Source of the DNA: Topomyia yanbarensis
Taxonomy: Eukaryota; Arthropoda; Insecta; Diptera; Culicidae
DNA length: 64,000 bases
Assembly (NCBI RefSeq): GCF_030247195.1
Contig: NC_080670.1
Coordinates: forward strand, 42,703,524-42,767,523
Reading direction: 5' to 3'
Below are positions 58,740 to 64,000 of this stretch, piece by piece (position 1 is the stretch's first letter; each line of letters opens with the position of its first letter). Below the pieces are notes generated by a model. The model saw only the letters and a program-made list of their open reading frames with translations. It searched no databases and was not told where the DNA came from. Both the position numbers and the translations under genes were made by a program.

Positions 58740-59035
58740 GTACTCATTCACTCTCGCTCACGCGTTCATACGTCCTGTATGAGGCTTATTTGGGTGCTCT
58801 CTCTATCGCACCTTGATTCACTCTCTAACACTCCACATGAGGCTGACTTTTGTGCTCACCTTTTTCGTTCCTTGCGAGGCTGACTTGTGTGCTTACCTTA
58901 CTCATTCCTTGCTAGGCTTACTTTTGTGCTCGCCTCTCCCATACCATGTGAGGCTGACTTTTGTGCTCACCCTAAACATGCTGTGTGAGACTGACTTGGA
59001 TGCTCACCCTTTCACTCCTCTGCCACGCCATGGGC
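58740..59035 (-). repeat. 37-bp minisatellite of R1-type 3' UTR, inverted
   Basis: About seven units matching the array at 9,720-10,160 in reverse complement. The following string AGTACATCAAGTACAGCCAT is also shared by the two copies. Confidence 0.8.
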
Positions 59036-59411
59036 ATCGATAGCTAAGTCCCAACATACTACGCTACGACCCTCCCGTCTTGGCATGAGGCAGTCCACTT
59101 ATACGCCTATACACTCACTCTTCTGTCTTGCTTCGGGGTGGCTGGGTTTACCGCTTACGCGGTTGCCAGTCGCTGCGCCAAACCTGCCTCAGCATGAACA
59201 GACCATTCACTCCCTTTTTTGCGCTTGGCCTTTTTCGCTCCAACTAACCAATCACTAGTTAGTCGTGCCCGTCGTCTGTTGCTCGGCTCGCCAGATTACC
59301 TGTAGCCTACAGTCATTCTGGGTGGTAGCAGTCGAGACTGCGTTCCACTTCTCCACCGATTGACACATCCGCTGAATAAGGGTATCAGGGGTTGTGTCCC
59401 AGCCACAGACG

Positions 59412-59963
59412 TCAAGCATTGCTCTTCTTTCGACGTCGAACCGAGGACATACGAACAGTATGTGTTCGGCAGTTTCGTCTACACCTGGGCAGTCCGGGCA
59501 GGCGAAGACCTCCGCGTGCCCGAGCCTGTGGCGGTACTGTCGGAAACAGCCATGGCCTGACAGGCATTGTGTCAGATGGAAGTGAACTTCCCCATGGGGG
59601 CTTCCCGGGCTTCGGCAACAGCACCAATTTCTGCCTTATCCATCTATCGGGTAAACGGCACTCGTCAAGGTACCTCTGCATAGCTAGCCTGAACATGTTC
59701 GGGTTCACTATGATCGCTGCCTTGAGAGCGCTGTTTGGAACTCCATCCGGCCCTGGAGCTTTGTTCATTGCTAGGGATTTAGCCACTGCAAATAGTTCTT
59801 CATTCGTCACCGGAGCCACCGTTTCGGCCGTGCCCGCACTGTCTCGTAGTGCAGGTGGCCAGGGGCTTGTGGCTCGAGACGGGAAATCTACTTCGATAAT
59901 CGTCGCCAACCGGTCCGGAGACCGTTCTGGGGGTGAAGAGCCTCCTTTGGTCTTGGCCATCAC
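59412..59963 (-). pseudogene. R1-clade ORF2 remnant with RT core deleted
   Basis: The 183-codon frame reads MMAKTKGGSSPPERSPDR, PGPDGVPNSALKAAIIVNPN and LDECRLPDRWIRQKLVLLPK, which is typical of the start of the R1-group RT. It then crosses a deletion junction near 59,598-59,602 into sequence that is out of frame with the C-terminal finger. Comparable blocks are in the copy at 7.7-9.6 kb. It cannot encode a reverse transcriptase. Confidence 0.8.
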
Positions 59964-60579
59964 AATCCTGTAGGCGTCACCCCACGGATTCGCGTTGGCA
60001 CTCTCAGGATAAGCGTTGTAAATAGGGGTTTGTACACTACTCGCGTTCTAATAAAAATTTGCCCGGCGGACCCTTCTTTTAAGGGCGGCCTAGGTGCTTC
60101 TACCGGAATTTCGGATTTTCGTATCAAAACAAAAAAGAAAAAACAAATAAACTTATTTTTTTTTCTCCGATCCACTCTCCACTGCTGGTCGTTTCTTAAT
60201 ACTCGCTGCTGTTGACGATGGCGAGAAATCGACGGTTTTTCTCCCGACCGGCCGGGACTCCAACGGCCGTGTTCTCCTGCTGGTTTTCGTTGGCTGCTCC
60301 AGCAGCGGTCCTTGACTGTTAGGTAGGGAGATGAGCGACGACACCAAAGCGCTAATTGTTGAACCACGGGTCGGCCCTTTTGCGGAAAATACTTTTCCGC
60401 AAACTAACAAACTAGAACTGGCTGGTTTTGTCCAGCGAAAAAACGTCCAAGCGGGGCAAAAAACACACGACGTCGTTCACTCATGGCTCGAAACTTTCTC
60501 TCATAGCTACGATGGCCGCCTTCTTCGGGACCAAAAAAACACAACGCCACATATCTGCCATCGCTATGGTATAGCATAG

Positions 60580-61330
60580 TCAGTCCACGTCAGTCTACCG
60601 AGTGTATACACAAAAAAGGGTATATTTCCACCCAGTGCTGAATTGTTACCTTGACGGGTTACAGCGTGTAGTTCTTTGCACTGAAATTGCACTTCTCTTA
60701 TATAAGTGTTATCAAAACACCGACACCATGTTCCATTGATTTGCACTGAAATAAAAAAGTGCAGTTTCGGGGCAGAGATTTATCACGAAGGAGCCAGTGC
60801 ACTGACTAACACCAACAACTCAAACGTCAAAACAATGGCCGCTAACAAATTTACTAGTTGACGCAAGATTTTTTCTTTAAATTTCTTATTTTTTGACAGA
60901 GTTGATCTATTCGGATGCTTTATACGTCAAAGAATCGGACAGTCTTGTAGTTCATACTAAAAGAGACTGGGCCACCACGGTTTTAAACCAGCGGAGTTAT
61001 TGCGGATTACGAGGGTACCACTTTATTTCATTATTTATTATTTTATTATTTCAGCTACTTCAGCATCCTGCAGGTTTTAAAGCAGTTTAAGGTTAGTCTC
61101 ACAGAAAACTTCCATTTTAATCAACTTACCCCAACGCAATGCGGAAAAACTCCGATATTTTTGGACCATACCATGGTGGTCCAGTCTACATTAAAATGAA
61201 CTACAAGAATATCCGGTTCTTTTGACTAATAAAGCATCCGAATTGATCAACTCTATCAAGAATTATGATTTTTTGAGAAAAAAATTCTGCGTGAACCCCA
61301 ACCCGAGCGTTTAGGTGTAAAGAGACAACT
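60580..61330. other. No supported gene
   Basis: Contains TTTGCACTGAAATTGCACTT-like short repeats and the near-palindrome TGGACCATACCATGGTGGTCCA (about 61,164-61,185). No coding domain seen. Confidence 0.4.
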
Positions 61331-61559
61331 CTTACCGATTTTGACCCCATTATTCCAGTCAGGTCACCTAGTGACTAGAAGAATATTTCCATCTTCCGGT
61401 AACAAAATGACGTGATTGTGAGAGTAGGACCCCAGTTCGTTTACAGCAGCCAGGGCGAAAACAGTGCAGTGACTACGTTCGATGGTTTCTAACTACCGCC
61501 GACTTCATCCTAGAGCGAAGAAGTCTGTCATCGTGGCGTACTTCGGCCGGCTACAGCTG

Positions 61560-62010
61560 AGTGCCCGTGCACAAGATCCTGGTGCCAGGTAAAAGTATCA
61601 AGCACATGCCAGGTTCCAGCCGTCCGACAGTTTTGGCTTGACCGGAAGGTGCAACAAGCACTGAAGCGAATAACGGTAGGCAGGGTGGCGAAATCCTTCC
61701 ACGCCTAGTGCCGGGAGGTTGGTGTGACCGGCCAGATGGTCAAAAAGTATTTGGCCAACATGGAAATCAGCATGAGGAAGCGGAAGTCGATGTCGGCCGT
61801 GTCAGAAGCGCAAGTGGCCACCCAAAAGCAGCAGTTGAAGATACTCGTCAAGGGTGTCTTCCCTGCAAAGCGCAACTTGGATATGATCATGGACGACGAG
61901 ACGTACCTGACGCTCGACGGCAATGTCTGGCAATAGACTGGCTATTTCCCATCCAGCAGGAAGGAGGAGAACTACGTAAAGTACATCTTCCACACAATGC
62001 TTCTAATTTA
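61560..62010 (+). pseudogene. Tc1/mariner-superfamily transposase fragment
   Basis: Frames encode the end of a DNA-binding region (KRITVGRVAKSF, REVGVTGQMVKKYLANMEIS), a linker with AQVATQKQQLKILVKGVFPA and the first catalytic aspartates in DMIMDDETYLTLDGN. A TAG follows at 61,934 and the rest of the catalytic core is missing or unrecognisable after about 62,010. It is a third mariner lineage here, distinct from those at 11 kb and 35-41 kb. Terminal repeats were not identified. Confidence 0.65.
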
Positions 62011-62099
62011 AGCATTGAACAACATTGAAAAAGAGTTGTAAAAGTCGGTCTTCTTTTCTTCGCAACTTACGATCAACGGGGAAAGTCACCTAGTAATGA

Positions 62100-62839
62100 T
62101 CATTATCATCTTGGTCGCGCAATCGGAATGATGACCGCATGTGTTTCAGATTTCTAGGTTACTCGATTTTGGACTGTCATTCTCCAATCCTCTTGAACTT
62201 CCTCTACACCCACAAATTTCTCGAATGCATACAGTCAGCGAGTGCAGGACCGACCTCTTCTAGGTTCCCTTCTGAGCATAACGTTACATGGACTCGTTCA
62301 CAGCATTCGCGCTACATGAACAGTCTAGATCGATTTTTTGAGTTAATAAAATCGATGTTGTCAAACAACGAGTCGGGAAAGTCGGATGCAAAAAACTAAC
62401 TTTTTCAAGGCAAAATTTGAGAAAACCGTTTCGAAATCACCCACTCCTACTGCTATGTACTTTGTCTTGTAAAATTTTATAGTCAGTCCGATGCTCACAG
62501 GCTCCTCCACTGCTCTGCGATCAACGCTATCATCTAACGTCACAATCGAATATTTTGATGCTTGACTTTTATCGATCCAGCGTCATTCGTGCCATATTTT
62601 GCTTCTTTCCACTGATTAGTACGCCTTCTTGAAATCCACAAAAAGATGGTGAGTTCGCAAGTTGGATTCCCGGATGTTATTTGATCCGTCGTTGATCGTT
62701 CTTTTCAGAACCCACCTTGGTATACACCGACAAAGCACTCAGCTAATCGGTGTAGCCTGCTAATCTGAATACGTGTGAGTACCACATAGGCAGCATTGGG
62801 CCTCCATAGTTATTACATTAGTTTGTGGTTCTTCTTAGA
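62100..62839. other. No supported gene
   Basis: Short open frames on both strands without motifs. Possibly further LINE debris, but I cannot show homology. Confidence 0.4.
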
Positions 62840-62853
62840 TTAGATTAGATTCT

Positions 62854-63146
62854 TTGATTTGGAGCCCCCATCATCTTACATGGAACATACGGGTTGAACG
62901 GGTGCAGAAGAGATTTGTCCGACTCGCACTACGAGACCTTCCATGGCGGAATCCTCTAGATCTTCCGTTTGGATTCAATGAACCGATAACCGCATGTATT
63001 CGAACTTTCTCTACGGTCGAGGATTTGTTCGAGTATGGTGAACAATCGCACAGAAAGTTTCACGGTCTGCTATTTTTATGACTTGACTCCTACTATTCAT
63101 TAAGACTATTTTTTGTCAGATGAATTATTTTAATAAATAAATACGA
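62854..63146 (+). pseudogene. Jockey-clade LINE 3' fragment
   Basis: The frame reads WSPHHLTWNIRVERVQKRFV, then RLALRDLPWRNPLDLP, the C-terminal RT region of Jockey LINEs; compare QRKFIRYALRRLPWRDPVRL in the copy at 37.4 kb. A deletion follows, and the fragment ends with an AATAAATAAATAC tail. It is severely 5'-truncated. Confidence 0.75.
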
Positions 63147-63213
63147 ATTGGATCCACCCACAATTCCGGCTTATTTGTGGTTGAACTTTACTGGTTTCCG
63201 GTAACCAACCTCT

Positions 63214-63842
63214 GTTTAAGGAGTATCATTACGATGCGGCATAGCCGCGTTACCGAGGCCTAGGAACCAAAGAGGCGCAAAGCCGCTGTGGATCTGCCGA
63301 GAGAGGTGGTCGCTGAACCGGAAGCAAGCGAACCTGTGATCCACTCGTTTGCCCTGTTTACTCAAACATGCTATTCCTAGTTTAAGTCCGACTGAGCGGT
63401 AGTGAAGTCGGACAGCACGCGCAAAAGCGATGTGGCCTAGCCACATTGAGCGGTGGATTCAAAATAAAATTGGCAACGCTAGTACAATGTAAACACAAAT
63501 GAACGGGCCCATATTATTGGCTCGAATCAAAACTCGTCGAAATGTCAATTGACGATAGGTTCATCCGGAGTGTTCATTTGTGTTTACATTTTGCTAGCGT
63601 TGCCAATTTTATTTTGTGTCCACCACCCAATGTGGCTACGTCACATCGCTTTTGCGCGTGCTGTCCGACTTCGCTACCGCTCAGTCGGACTTCAAATAGG
63701 AATAGCCCCTATGTTTGAGTAAGCCGGGCAAACGAGTGGATCACAGGTTCGCTTGCTTCCGACGGCGGGTCGGTGGCCGCCTCGGCCGGTGGATAGGCTT
63801 CGGTTATGCGGCTAAGCCGCATCGAAATGGTACCCCTTAAAC
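63214..63842. mobile_element. Hairpin-chain foldback element, 629 bp
   Basis: Inverted ends GTTTAAGGAGTATCATTACG and the complement of GTTTAAGGGGTACCATTTCG. Arms of about 290 bp (63,214-63,506 and 63,572-63,842) surround a 65-bp centre. Each arm is built of consecutive small hairpins: GATGCGGC-ATA-GCCGCG, AGGCGCAAAGCCGCT, GTCCGAC to GTCGGAC and ATGTGGC-CTA-GCCACAT. Target duplication is not evident. No coding sequence. It shares its hairpin order with 31,085-31,595. Confidence 0.85.
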
Positions 63843-64000
63843 ATTCTAACTAGGATCAGTTGTGTCACCGGAGCCGGAATACGAATTAGAACCATTCCGA
63901 CTGAGATTAACTGGGAGGTTTAGTAAAATTTAATCTGGAAATAAAAAATTTCTGGCAACGCTCCAGCACCCCGTTGAATTTTAACGATTTCGCCACCTGG

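Larger units (their letters stand above)
58655..60579 (-). mobile_element. R1-clade LINE copy D, internally deleted
   Basis: On the minus strand, an upstream block (about 60,153-60,579) encodes an 85-codon basic, serine-rich frame that may be the start of ORF1. At about 60,007 it joins the pre-RT linker (NANPWGDAYR-like). Homology continues to LLPKPGKPP near 59,600, then jumps to the C-terminal finger (ETAEHILFVCPRF-like), deleting about 1.1 kb with the RT core. The remaining tail carries the 37-bp minisatellite (58,740-59,035) and ends near 58,655 at GGAGTTTTT. That the upstream block belongs to the element is inference. No target duplication was found. Confidence 0.7.

Noticed and set aside
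1..64000. Endogenous viral sequences, LTR retrotransposons, rRNA
   Set aside because: Looked for gag-pol order, long direct terminal repeats and viral polymerase motifs while reading the frames and saw none; a profile search could still find short remnants.

Overview
The window looks like a repeat-saturated insect genome, most probably a culicine mosquito of Aedes type. This is inferred from the mix of elements (DD37E mariners with a 37-residue D-to-E spacing, a tRNA-derived SINE with a GAA tail, R1-, RTE- and Jockey-clade LINEs, CA-rich interspersed repeats) and from tiny GT-AG introns; no species marker is present. Most of the 64 kb can be assigned to transposable elements, and almost every coding remnant is broken. 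Part 2 candidates are therefore mainly element structure and one real host exon.

Layout. 1-7,450: mostly unassigned DNA, with a 1.65 kb foldback element (2,076-3,723) and a SINE (4,646-4,878). 7,450-11,915: an RTE-clade LINE split by a 5'-truncated R1-clade LINE (7,690-10,373) with a 12-bp target duplication, followed by a dead mariner. 14,211-22,285: a 3-kb repeat present as a head-to-tail tandem pair, the first copy carrying a foldback insertion whose empty site survives in the second copy; a perfect 37-bp inverted repeat brackets the whole block. 22,288-28,605: a LINE fragment and one or two degenerate minus-strand R1-type LINEs. 30,463-33,973: a Mutator-like (MULE, Phantom-type) transposon with 15-bp iterated ends and a FLYWCH transposase gene that has a 58-bp intron and one premature stop. 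34,451-41,884: a hAT-like shell holding two ITmD37E mariners, an older mariner and a Jockey LINE, nested to three levels. 44-56 kb: MITEs, an R1 fragment with a 389-codon open frame, a piggyBac-like MITE, and an insertion containing a complete tRNA-like cloverleaf. 56,601-58,191: the one convincing host gene part. 58,655-64,000: an internally deleted R1 LINE, a mariner fragment, a Jockey tail and a 629-bp hairpin-rich foldback.

The host gene is on the minus strand. An exon bounded by a canonical acceptor (58,192) and donor (56,600) holds about 1.3 kb of 5' UTR and the first 99 complete codons of a class A GPCR: a glycosylatable N-terminus and transmembrane helix 1 with the GN-x-LVI signature, of biogenic-amine type and perhaps a beta-type octopamine receptor. 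No exon for helices 2-7 was recognised in the remaining 56 kb, so much of the window is probably one very long intron colonised by transposons (inference).

I found no bacterial-type operons, CRISPR array, rRNA or recognisable endogenous viral sequence. Boundaries of old repeats are approximate unless terminal repeats or target duplications are stated.
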